In this document: positions 25,311-35,221 of the stretch, in pieces
Layout: the number at the start of each line of letters is the position of its first letter
Position numbering within the stretch: the first letter of the stretch is position 1
Source: Deltaproteobacteria bacterium
Lineage (GTDB): Bacteria; Myxococcota_A; UBA9042; PHBI01; JACKFB01
Assembly: GCA_020632695.1 (NCBI GenBank)
Contig: JACKFB010000002.1
Coordinates: 62,001 to 126,000, forward strand
Length of the DNA stretch: 64,000 bases
Direction: 5' to 3'
Translations under genes and position numbers: made by a program
Notes under the pieces: generated by a model
Seen by the model: the letters and a program-made list of their open reading frames with translations, nothing else
What the model was told of the DNA's origin: nothing
Database searches by the model: none

Positions 25311-26443
25311 CCGAGCGCCGCCCCTTCCGCTTCGAGGTGCTGGCCCGCGAGCCCGACGGCCACGCGCGGCGCGCGCGCATGCACACGGCCCACGGCGTGG
25401 TGGACACCCCGGTGTTCATGCCGGTGGGGACCCAGGGCACGGTGAAGGGGGTGACGCCGGCGCAGCTCACCGAGATGGGCGCCGAGATCATCCTGGGCAA
25501 CACCTACCACCTCTACCTGCGGCCGGGGATGGAGGTGGTCGAGGCGCTGGGCGGGCTGCACCGGATGATGGCCTGGGATCGGCCGATCCTCACCGACAGC
25601 GGCGGGTTCCAGGTGTTCAGCCTGCGCGAGCTGGCGCGCATCGGAGAGGACGGCGTCGCGTTCCGCTCGCACCTCGACGGGTCCGAGCACCTGCTCACCC
25701 CCGAGCGCGCCATCCGCATCCAGGAGACTCTCGGCTCCGACATCGTGATGGCCTTCGACCACTGCCCGCCGGCGCTGGCCAGCCGCGACGCGCTCATCAG
25801 CGCCGTGGATCGCACGACCCGCTGGGCCCGCCGCTGCATCGACGCCCGCACCCGCGACGACAACGCGCTCTTCGGCATCCTCCAGGGCGGCGTCGACCTG
25901 GAGCTCAGGGCTCGCTCGGCCGAGGGGCTGCTCCAGCTCCCCTTCGACGGCTTCGCCATCGGCGGGCTCTCGGTGGGCGAGTCGCGCGAGGCCACCTGGG
26001 CCACCATGGCCGACACCGCGCGCATGATGCCGGCAGACCGGCCACGCTATCTCATGGGGGTCGGCACTCCCGAGGACCTGCTTCGGGCCGTGGCCGCCGG
26101 CATCGACATGTTCGATTGCGTGTTGCCGACCCGCAACGCGCGCAACGGACGGCTGCTCACCGCCGACGGCGACCTGAACATCCGCAACGCGCGCTGGCGC
26201 TTGGACGACCGCCCCCTCGACCCCGACTGCGGCTGCTACACCTGCCGGCACTTCTCGCGCGCGTACCTGCGCCACCTCGATCGCGCCGGCGAGATCCTCG
26301 GCGGCGTCCTGGGCTCCATCCACAACCTCTACTATCTGCTGGACCTGATGCGCCACGCCAGGACGCGCATCGAGTCGGGCGACTTCACCCCCTGGTGCGC
26401 GGAAGCCCTCGCCCGCCGCGGCGCGGACCGACATAGAGGTTGA
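25307..26443 (+). CDS. tgt: queuine tRNA-guanine transglycosylase (bacterial type)
   Basis: A 378-residue enzyme that swaps G34 of tRNAs with GUN anticodons for preQ1. Catalytic aspartates are D97 in LTDSGGFQVFS and D270 in MFDCVLPTRNARNG. The zinc site is C308, C310, C313 and H339. Typical length and order. It overlaps queA, giving a two-gene queuosine unit. The yajC-secDF genes follow after 133 bp, an order common in bacteria. Confidence 0.97.
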   Translation: MTERRPFRFEVLAREPDGHARRARMHTAHGVVDTPVFMPVGTQGTVKGVTPAQLTEMGAEIILGNTYHLYLRPGMEVVEALGGLHRMMAWDRPILTDSGGFQVFSLRELARIGEDGVAFRSHLDGSEHLLTPERAIRIQETLGSDIVMAFDHCPPALASRDALISAVDRTTRWARRCIDARTRDDNALFGILQGGVDLELRARSAEGLLQLPFDGFAIGGLSVGESREATWATMADTARMMPADRPRYLMGVGTPEDLLRAVAAGIDMFDCVLPTRNARNGRLLTADGDLNIRNARWRLDDRPLDPDCGCYTCRHFSRAYLRHLDRAGEILGGVLGSIHNLYYLLDLMRHARTRIESGDFTPWCAEALARRGADRHRG

Positions 26444-26576
26444 CCGTGCCGGGGCTCTCTGCTATCGCTTGTGCCCCCGCCGAGACCCCGCATTTCGCAT
26501 TTTACCTAGTAAATTCGGGCGGTTGGGTCGGTTTTCGGGCTGGGCGACGCGTCGGACGCCGTCTCCGGAGGAATCC

Positions 26577-26996
26577 TTGGATCGCTTGCTCCCCATGTTG
26601 GTTCTCGCCCAGGAGACGTTCGGCTCAGGCGGCGGCGGGGCTGCCGCCCCGGCCGCGGGCCCGGCTGCACCCGCTGGTGGGGCTACGCCGTCCGCGGGCG
26701 GTGGCTACGAGCAGATCCTCTTCATCGTGCTGATGTTCGTGGTCTTCTACTTCCTCCTCATCCGCCCCCAGCAGAAGCAGCGGAAGAAGCACCAGGAGCT
26801 GGTCAAGAACCTGAAGCGCGGTGACACGGTCATCACGAACTCGGGGATGTTCGGCCAGATCGTCGCCATGGACGACACCTCGGTCACCCTCGAGATCGCC
26901 AAGAACACGCGCGTCAAGATGCTCAAGAGCTATGTCGGGGGTCTCGCGAACGCCGAGACCGAGAAGCAGCTCGCCGAGAACCCGCCCGCCACCTGA
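26577..26996 (+). CDS. yajC: preprotein translocase accessory subunit YajC
   Basis: A 139-residue inner-membrane protein of the SecDF-YajC complex. One membrane helix lies near residues 55-75 (ILFIVLMFVVFYFLLI), followed at once by the family motif RPQQKQRKKHQELV and the domain LKRGDTVITNSGMFGQI. About 45 Ala/Gly/Pro residues precede the helix, longer than usual. The TTG at 26577 is chosen for the GGAGG 5-6 nt upstream; an ATG six codons later is possible. It heads the yajC-secD-secF group. Confidence 0.92.
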   Translation: MDRLLPMLVLAQETFGSGGGGAAAPAAGPAAPAGGATPSAGGGYEQILFIVLMFVVFYFLLIRPQQKQRKKHQELVKNLKRGDTVITNSGMFGQIVAMDDTSVTLEIAKNTRVKMLKSYVGGLANAETEKQLAENPPAT

Positions 26997-27074
26997 GGCG
27001 GTCCCCCGAATCGACCCGAGGACAACACGCCCGTCGCGTGCTCGGGCGCCGTCGGCTTGAAGGAGTCACGCAGA

Positions 27075-28886
<1,812 letters not shown>

Positions 28887-28894
28887 GGCGTTCG

Positions 28895-30235
28895 ATGGAA
28901 TTCATCAAGCCTGACATCGCCATCGACTTCATGGGGATGCGCAAGAAGACCGGCATCGTGTCCGGCCTCGCCTGCACAGCCAGCCTCCTGATCATCGCGA
29001 TCTTCGGCCTCAACCAGGGCATCGACTTCAAGGGCGGCAGCGCCGTCATCGTCAGCTTCAAGGAGGGCGCGGCGACGGAGCGCGCGAAGCTCGAGGCGTC
29101 GATGCACCAGCTCGTGCTCGAGGAGACCGGCGACGAGTCCTCGCAGATCTCGGTGCAGGACTTCGACATCGGCATCGGCGCCGATCAGGAGGAGCAGGCG
29201 CTGCACCGCTTCCTGGTCTACACCGAGGTCACCTCGCTGCTCAGCGACGCCAAGCGCCAGGAGATCACCGACAAGATCAAGGCGAGCTTCGGCGCCGAGA
29301 CCCGCGTCGACCTGCCGGCGGAGGGCGCGGACACCTTCTACGTCACCTTCCCGGAGGACGTGCCGGTGCTCGAGCGCAGCGCCGCGCTGGACAAGCTCTT
29401 CCAGGAGCTGGGCTTCGACCAGACCACCATCGTGTCCGGCGCCGAGGAGCAGCTCGAGATCGAGCGCGCCGCCGACCTGTCGCTGGTCCTGTCGGAGAAG
29501 GACTCCGGCGACACCGGCTTCGACGAGCAGGTGGTGACGGACGCGGCCTGGAAGAAGCAGAAGCAGAAGAAGCTCGAGGGCAAGAGCGACCGGCGCTTCA
29601 AGGTCTCGGTCGAGGAGCTCAAGGCCAAGGTCACCCAGATGCTCTCGAAGAGCTTCGGTGATGACTTCGTGCGGGTGGAGTCGTCGACCAGCGTGTCGCC
29701 GTCGGTGGGACGCGACCTGCTCAACAACGGCCTGCTGGCGGTGCTCTACGCGATCATCGGCATCCTCGTGTACATCTCGCTGCGCTTCGACTTCCGCTTC
29801 GCCCCCGGCGCGGTGGTCGCCCTGGTGCACGACGTGCTCATCACCCTGGGCATCTTCGCGGCCTTCCAGGTGAAGTTCTCGCTGCCGATCATCGCGGCGC
29901 TGCTCACCATCGTCGGCTACTCGCTCAACGACACCATCGTGGTGCTGGACCGCGTCCGTGAGACCTTCGAGGCCTACCGCGGCCGCGACCTGAAGGACCT
30001 GCTCAACCGCGCCATCAACGAGACGCTGAGCCGGACCACCCTGACCAGCGCCACGACGCTCTTCGTGGTCATCTCCATCGTAGCCGTCGGCGGCGGTCTC
30101 ATCCGCGACTTCGCACTGGCGCTGCTCATCGGCATCACGGTGGGCACCTACTCGTCGATCTTCATCGCCAGCCCGCTGGTCTACTACATGGACGAGTACC
30201 TCAACCGCCGCGGAGCCCGGCGCGCCGCCAAGTAG
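28895..30235 (+). CDS. secF: protein translocase subunit SecF with enlarged periplasmic domain
   Basis: A 446-residue partner of SecD. The N-terminal helix (GLACTASLLIIAIFGLN) is followed by the signature QGIDFKGGSAVIV, and the C-terminal five helices include GYSLNDTIVVLDRVRETFE. The periplasmic part between them is about 220 residues, roughly twice the usual size, and contains a very basic stretch (KKQKQKKLEGK) near residue 225. It starts 8 bp after secD. Confidence 0.95.
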   Translation: MEFIKPDIAIDFMGMRKKTGIVSGLACTASLLIIAIFGLNQGIDFKGGSAVIVSFKEGAATERAKLEASMHQLVLEETGDESSQISVQDFDIGIGADQEEQALHRFLVYTEVTSLLSDAKRQEITDKIKASFGAETRVDLPAEGADTFYVTFPEDVPVLERSAALDKLFQELGFDQTTIVSGAEEQLEIERAADLSLVLSEKDSGDTGFDEQVVTDAAWKKQKQKKLEGKSDRRFKVSVEELKAKVTQMLSKSFGDDFVRVESSTSVSPSVGRDLLNNGLLAVLYAIIGILVYISLRFDFRFAPGAVVALVHDVLITLGIFAAFQVKFSLPIIAALLTIVGYSLNDTIVVLDRVRETFEAYRGRDLKDLLNRAINETLSRTTLTSATTLFVVISIVAVGGGLIRDFALALLIGITVGTYSSIFIASPLVYYMDEYLNRRGARRAAK

Positions 30236-30240
30236 CGGCC

Positions 30241-31983
30241 GTGGGCGCCCCGAAGCCGGTCCGCGTCGAGAAGAGCTGGGAGATCCGGCAGCCGGATCCC
30301 GAACAGGTCGACGCGCTGCGCGAGGGGCTGCAGCTCGATCCGCTGGTGGCCACCCTGCTGGCCAACCGCGGCATCGTGGACCTGGACGAGGCGCGGGCGT
30401 TCCTGGACCCCAGGCTGGCGTCCCTGCCCGACCCCTTCTCGATGAAGGGGATGGAGGCGGCGGTCGCCCGCGTGCTCCGCGCCGTCGATGACGGCGAGGG
30501 GATCTGCGTCTGGGGCGACTACGACGTGGACGGGGTCACCTCGGCGTCGCAGGTGGTGAAGTTCTTCGAGGCGGCGGGGCTGCCCATCCAGTGGTTCGTG
30601 CCCGACCGCTTCACCGACGGCTATGGCCTCAACGGCGACCGCCTGCCGGAGCTGCGCGAGCGCGGCGTGGACCTCCTCATCACGGTGGACTGCGGCATCA
30701 CCAGCGTGGCCGAGGTGGAGCGCGCGCGGGAGCTGGGCATGGAGGTGGTGATCATCGACCACCACCAGGTGCCGCCGGTGCTGCCCGCCGCCGCGGCGGT
30801 GCTGGACCCCATCCAGGCCGACTGCGCCTTCCCCGACAAGCGCCTGGCGGCCTGCGGCGTCACCTTCATGTTCCTGGTGGCGCTGCGCTCGCGGCTGCGC
30901 GAACGCGGCGGCTTCGAGGGCCGCGAGGTGCCGGACCTGCGGCGCTGGCTGGACCTCACGGCCATCGGGACGGTGGCCGACATGGTGCCGCTGGTGGGGG
31001 TGAACCGGGTCATCGTGCACCACGGCATCGCGCAGATGGGCCGCTCGGACTGGCCGGGCGTGCGCGCGCTGTGCCGGGTGGCGGGCGTGGCGCCGCACGA
31101 GGTCAGCGCCGGGCGCATCGGCTTTCACCTGGGCCCGCGCATCAACGCCGCGGGCCGCGTGGCACACGCCAGCGCCGGCATCGAGCTGCTCACCACCGGC
31201 GACGAGGCGCTGGCCGAGTCCATCGCCCGCGAGGTCGACGACCACAACGCCGAGCGGCGGGCGCTGCAGGACGACGTGTTCCGCGCCGCGTGCGCGCTGG
31301 CCGACGGCCACCCCGACCCCGACGCGCGCCGCTCGGTGGTGCTGGCGTCCGAGGGCTGGCACCCGGGCGTGCTGGGCATCGTCGCGTCCAAGCTGGTGGA
31401 GCGGCACCACCGCCCCACCATCGTGATGACCGTGGAGGACGGCGTGGCCAAGGGCTCCGCGCGCTCCATCGCCGGGTTCCGGCTGGTGGAGCACCTGCGT
31501 ACGCTCGAGGCCCACCTCACCCGGTACGGCGGCCACGACCACGCCGCCGGGCTGGCGCTGCCCCTGGAAGGCCTCGCCGCCTTCGTGGCGGCCTTCGAGG
31601 AGTGCGCCAGGGCTGCGCTCGAGCCGCGTCACCTGCAGCCGCGACTCAACATCGACACCGTGGCCCCCCTGGACCTGCTCAGCCGCGAGCTGGTCGAGAC
31701 CCTGTCGCGGCTCGGTCCCTACGGCATGGGCAACCCGGAGCCCTCGCTGGCGGCGCTGGGCGTGCCGGTGCTGGACGCGCGGCCCGTCGGCGCCGATCAG
31801 ACGCACCTCAAGCTGACCTTGGACGGCGGGCGCTTCCCGGTCGACGCCATCGCCTTCGGGATGGCGGACCTGCTGCCGGCCCCGGGGAGCCGGGTGGACA
31901 TCGTGTACATCCCGGAGATCAACGTGTTCCGCGGCCAGGAACGCCTGCAGGTGCGCATCAAGGCCATGCGCCCGACCCTCTGA
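30241..31983 (+). CDS. recJ: single-stranded-DNA-specific exonuclease RecJ
   Basis: A 580-residue 5'-3' ssDNA exonuclease of recombination and mismatch/base-excision repair. DHH-superfamily metal motifs are present: WGDYDVDG with D93, D95 and D97, and IIDHHQ with D173-H174-H175. The DHHA1 part carries GRINAAGR (residues 299-306) and SARSIAGF and GGHDHAAG near 400-435. A C-terminal OB-like domain ends the protein. The GTG at 30241 lies 5 bp after secF, so it is probably cotranscribed. Confidence 0.96.
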   Translation: MGAPKPVRVEKSWEIRQPDPEQVDALREGLQLDPLVATLLANRGIVDLDEARAFLDPRLASLPDPFSMKGMEAAVARVLRAVDDGEGICVWGDYDVDGVTSASQVVKFFEAAGLPIQWFVPDRFTDGYGLNGDRLPELRERGVDLLITVDCGITSVAEVERARELGMEVVIIDHHQVPPVLPAAAAVLDPIQADCAFPDKRLAACGVTFMFLVALRSRLRERGGFEGREVPDLRRWLDLTAIGTVADMVPLVGVNRVIVHHGIAQMGRSDWPGVRALCRVAGVAPHEVSAGRIGFHLGPRINAAGRVAHASAGIELLTTGDEALAESIAREVDDHNAERRALQDDVFRAACALADGHPDPDARRSVVLASEGWHPGVLGIVASKLVERHHRPTIVMTVEDGVAKGSARSIAGFRLVEHLRTLEAHLTRYGGHDHAAGLALPLEGLAAFVAAFEECARAALEPRHLQPRLNIDTVAPLDLLSRELVETLSRLGPYGMGNPEPSLAALGVPVLDARPVGADQTHLKLTLDGGRFPVDAIAFGMADLLPAPGSRVDIVYIPEINVFRGQERLQVRIKAMRPTL

Positions 31984-32056
31984 GCGCGGGCGAACGCGTA
32001 GCCCGCCGGGGCGCCCTCGTGATAGGTTCCCGCTCGGCGCCAGGCTTGGAGGCGGT

Positions 32057-32764
32057 GTGAAGAAGGTCTACGAGAACGCGCGAGCGGCCCTCGAGGGCAT
32101 CGGCGACGGCGCGGTCATCATGAGCGGCGGGTTCGGGCTCTGCGGCAACCCCGAGAACCTCATCACGGCGCTGGCCGAGCTGGGCGTGACCGGGCTGACG
32201 GTCATCTCCAACAACTGCGGCACCGACCATCAGGGCTTGGGCGTGCTGCTGCAGAACCGCCAGATCCGCAAGATGATCTCGAGCTACGTGGGCGAGAACA
32301 AGAACTTCGAGCAGCAGTTCCTCTCCGGCGAGCTGGAGGTCGAGCTGGCGCCCCAGGGCACGCTGGCCGAGCGCATCCGGGCCGGCGGCGCGGGCATCCC
32401 GGCCTTCTTCACGCCGACCGGCTACGGCACCAGCGTCGCCGAGGGCAAGGAGACGCGCGAGCTGGGTGGCCGAAACTGCGTGCTCGAGCAGGCGCTCACC
32501 GCGGACTACGCGCTGGTGAAGGCGTGGCGCGGCGACACCCACGGGAACCTCGTCTACCGGAAGACGGCGCGCAACTTCAACCCGATGATGGCCACCGCCG
32601 GGCGCGTCACGATCGCCGAGGTCGAGGAGCTGGTGCCCGCCGGCTCGCTGGACCCCGACACCATCCACACGCCGGGCATCTTCGTTCAGCGGATCATCCA
32701 GGGCCGCGACTACGTGAAGCCCATCGAGCAGCGCACGGTGCGAGCGCGCGCGGGGAGGGCGTAG
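32057..32764 (+). CDS. 3-oxoacid CoA-transferase, subunit A
   Basis: A 235-residue alpha subunit of a SCOT-type CoA-transferase that moves CoA between succinyl-CoA or acetyl-CoA and acetoacetate-like acids. The family N-terminal pattern is clear (AVIMSGGFGLCGNPENLI), with FFTPTGYGTSVAEGKETR near residue 116 and GNLVYRKTARNFNPMMATAG near 165. The GTG start is preceded by GGAGG. Subunit B starts 2 bp after the stop. Ketone-body or branched-chain acid use cannot be told apart. Confidence 0.93.
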   Translation: MKKVYENARAALEGIGDGAVIMSGGFGLCGNPENLITALAELGVTGLTVISNNCGTDHQGLGVLLQNRQIRKMISSYVGENKNFEQQFLSGELEVELAPQGTLAERIRAGGAGIPAFFTPTGYGTSVAEGKETRELGGRNCVLEQALTADYALVKAWRGDTHGNLVYRKTARNFNPMMATAGRVTIAEVEELVPAGSLDPDTIHTPGIFVQRIIQGRDYVKPIEQRTVRARAGRA

Positions 32765-32766
32765 CC

Positions 32767-33438
32767 ATGGCGCTCACGCGGGACCAGATGGTGAGGCGCG
32801 TGGCCCAGGAGCTGCGCGATGGTTACTACGTCAACCTGGGCATCGGGATGCCGACCCTGGTGGCCAACCACATCCCCGAGGGCATGGAGGTGGTGCTGCA
32901 GTCCGAGAACGGGCTGCTGGGCATCGGCCCCTTCCCCTTCGAGGGAGACGAGGACGCCGACCTGATCAACGCCGGCAAGCAGACCGTCACCGCCATGGCG
33001 GGGGCGTCCTTCTTCTCGAGCGCGGACTCCTTCGCGATGATCCGCGGCGGGCACATCGACCTGGCGATCCTGGGGGCGATGGAGGTCTCGGAGGAGGGCG
33101 ACCTGGCCAACTGGATGATCCCGGGCAAGATGATCAAGGGGATGGGCGGGGCGATGGACCTGGTGGCCGGCGCGAGGCGGGTCGTGGTCATCATGAGCCA
33201 CACGGCCAAGGACGGCGCCCCGAAGCTGCTGCACCGCTGCGAGCTGCCGCTGACCGGGCGGCGCTGCGTGGACGCGGTGCTGACCGAGCTCGGCTGGTTC
33301 GAGGTGGTGCGCGGTCCCGGCGGCGAGCGCCGGCTGCTGCTGCGGGAGGTGGCCCCGGGCGAGACGGCCGAGAGCATCCGCGCGGTGACGCAGGCGGCCT
33401 TCGACGTCGCGCCCGACCTGGCGGAGATCGCGACCTGA
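32767..33438 (+). CDS. 3-oxoacid CoA-transferase, subunit B
   Basis: A 223-residue beta subunit. The catalytic glutamate that forms the CoA thioester is E47 in VVLQSENGLLGIGP. It opens with ALTRDQMVRRVAQELRDGYY and carries NLGIGMPTLVANHIPEGM and DLANWMIPGKMIKGMGGAMD, all typical. Together with subunit A it makes the active heteromer. It is followed by the palindromic element copy B. Confidence 0.94.
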   Translation: MALTRDQMVRRVAQELRDGYYVNLGIGMPTLVANHIPEGMEVVLQSENGLLGIGPFPFEGDEDADLINAGKQTVTAMAGASFFSSADSFAMIRGGHIDLAILGAMEVSEEGDLANWMIPGKMIKGMGGAMDLVAGARRVVVIMSHTAKDGAPKLLHRCELPLTGRRCVDAVLTELGWFEVVRGPGGERRLLLREVAPGETAESIRAVTQAAFDVAPDLAEIAT

Positions 33439-33445
33439 ACAGGGG

Positions 33446-33596
33446 CAACGAGAATGGCCGCCGGCCGACCTCGGCCGCCCCGACGGTCGCCTCCGCCGCC
33501 GGGCCGCCTGCGACATACGATGGGTATGTCTCGGCGTCCGGTCGACGGATCCGTCTCGCCGGCGCGGCCGATCCGACTCGGCCCATGTTCTCGCTG
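33446..33596. repeat. imperfect palindromic intergenic element, copy B
   Basis: About 151 bp fill the gap before ruvX. The left arm begins CAACGAGAATGGCC; the right arm, read on the other strand, begins CAGCGAGAACATGGGCC, so the ends are inverted copies. A small perfect hairpin GACATAC/GTATGTC lies inside. The core at 33536-33553 is identical over 18 bases to copy A. Confidence 0.6.
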
Positions 33597-33601
33597 ACCC
33601 T

Positions 33602-34021
33602 GTGAAGACCCTGGGCATCGACTTCGGGTTGGCGCGGATCGGCCTCGCGGTGTCCGACGAGGGCGGGCGCATCGCGTTTCCGCGCGCGGCGCTGCACGAG
33701 AAGGACAAGGGGCAGCAGATCAAGCGCGTCGTGGCGCTCATCGCCGAGGAGGGCGTCGAGCGCGTCGTGGTGGGCATCCCCTACGAGCTGGACGGCTCGA
33801 TGAGCACCATCGCCGAGACGGCCGAGCGATACGCCCGGAAGCTGGAGAGCGTGGTGGACGTGCCCGTGCATCGGCTGGACGAGCGGATGACCTCCGTGTC
33901 GGCCGAGCGCGCCCTGGACGCGATGGGCCAGCGGTACTCACGCCCCAAGGACAAGGGGAAGGTGGACGCCGTGGCGGCCTGCATCCTGCTGCAGGCCTTC
34001 CTCGACAGCCGCGAGGCCTGA
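33602..34021 (+). CDS. ruvX: putative Holliday junction resolvase RuvX/YqgF
   Basis: A 139-residue RNase H-fold protein; the family acts in 16S rRNA 5' processing and was proposed as a Holliday junction resolvase. The first acidic residue is D7 in TLGIDFGLARIG. VVVGIPYELDG and LDERMTSVSAERALD follow, and D126 in DAVAACILLQ closes the acidic site. Length is typical. The GTG start follows copy B of the palindrome, and the stop overlaps the mltG start by one base. Confidence 0.92.
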   Translation: MKTLGIDFGLARIGLAVSDEGGRIAFPRAALHEKDKGQQIKRVVALIAEEGVERVVVGIPYELDGSMSTIAETAERYARKLESVVDVPVHRLDERMTSVSAERALDAMGQRYSRPKDKGKVDAVAACILLQAFLDSREA

Positions 34022-35133
34022 TGGCGCGCAAGCGTCGCGCGCGCCGTCCGCCGCGCCGCTGGGGCCGCTGGCTGGCCCTGGGCGCCCTGGTCGTCACCCT
34101 GGCCGCCGCCGGCTTCGTGTGGCGCGTCCTGACGGCGCGGCCGGCTCACGACGCCGCGCCGGTCACCGTGGAGGTGCCGCGGGGCGCCAGCGGCCGGGCG
34201 GTGGTGGAGCTGCTCGCGGCGCGCGGCCTCGTCGAGCAGCCCGACCTCGCGTGGCTGGCCCTGAGCGCGCTCGGCGGCCTCGGGAAGGTGGAGGCGGGCC
34301 GACACGTGCTGCCCGGCAACCCCACGCTGCTGGAGCTGGCGAAGCTGCTCCGCCGCCCCGCCAGCGTCGCCCAGGTCACCCTCACCCTGGTGCCGGGGGA
34401 GTCGGTCTGGCAGGCGGCCCAGCGGGTCGAGGCCGCGGGGCTCGGCACCCGGGCCGAGCTGCTGGCCCTGGCCGCCGACCCGGTGCTGGCCCGGGACCTC
34501 CTGAAGCTGCCGGTGGGAGCGGCGCGGCCCCCGCGCGCCGACGGCGTGCAGCCGACCTGGCTCGAGGGGTTCCTGTATCCCGAGACCTACTTCTTCGCGC
34601 CCGACGCCGGCGCGCGGGCCGTGGTCGACCGCACCACCGCCATGTTCCGGAAGGTGTGGGAGCGCCTGAAGACGCGCCGGCGCTCGGACGTGCTGGCCAT
34701 CCGCGATCGCTACGGCCTCAGCGACGCGGACCTGGTCACCCTCGCGTCCCTGGTCGAGGAGGAGACCAAGGCCCAGGAGGAGGCCCCGACCATCGCCGGC
34801 GTCTTCTACAACCGCCTGGCCCGCTCCATGCCGCTGCAGACCGACCCGACGCTGGTCTACCGCCCCGATCGGGTCGGGCGCCCGCCGACCCCCACCGACC
34901 GCCGCGACGCCACCAACCCCTACAACACCTACGCCCACTCCGGGCTGCCGCCGGGCCCCATCTGCAGCCCCGGCGCCCGCGCCCTGGAGGCCGTGCTGGC
35001 CCCGGAGCGCCATGATTGGCTGTACTTCGTCGCCAGGCGTGACGCCCGTGGCACCCACGCTTTCGCCCGCACGCTGGCGGAGCACGAGGCGAACATCCGC
35101 CGCTATCTGCGAGCGCCGCGCGACGCTCCTTGA
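34021..35133 (+). CDS. mltG: endolytic peptidoglycan transglycosylase MltG
   Basis: A 370-residue inner-membrane enzyme that cuts nascent glycan strands and sets their length. One N-terminal helix (LALGALVVTLAAAGFVW), a LysM-like region, then the YceG fold with WLEGFLYPETYFF near residue 180. The catalytic Glu is E246 in LASLVEEETKAQEE, followed by VFYNRLARSMPLQTDPT and YNTYAHSGLPPGPICSPG. It is coupled to ruvX by a one-base overlap, a common pairing. Confidence 0.95.
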   Translation: MARKRRARRPPRRWGRWLALGALVVTLAAAGFVWRVLTARPAHDAAPVTVEVPRGASGRAVVELLAARGLVEQPDLAWLALSALGGLGKVEAGRHVLPGNPTLLELAKLLRRPASVAQVTLTLVPGESVWQAAQRVEAAGLGTRAELLALAADPVLARDLLKLPVGAARPPRADGVQPTWLEGFLYPETYFFAPDAGARAVVDRTTAMFRKVWERLKTRRRSDVLAIRDRYGLSDADLVTLASLVEEETKAQEEAPTIAGVFYNRLARSMPLQTDPTLVYRPDRVGRPPTPTDRRDATNPYNTYAHSGLPPGPICSPGARALEAVLAPERHDWLYFVARRDARGTHAFARTLAEHEANIRRYLRAPRDAP

Positions 35134-35159
35134 CACCAAGTGCGCGTAGTTCCTAGCCT
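35130..35159 (+). promoter_or_regulatory. sigma-70-type promoter for the 35222 lipoprotein gene
   Basis: A perfect TTGACA (35130-35135), overlapping the mltG stop, an 18-nt spacer and TAGCCT (35154-35159). The lipoprotein start codon is about 60 nt downstream. Confidence 0.55.
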
Positions 35160-35221
35160 GCGCTCCTTGTATGCGGGAGGCCGGTCCGGTCGCCTGCGCG
35201 CGGAGCGGAGGGGGAGCGGTG

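Noticed and set aside
26500..26512. TTTACCTAGTAAA palindrome before yajC
   Set aside because: AT-rich and symmetric, but a single copy with no promoter spacing; too little to call an operator.
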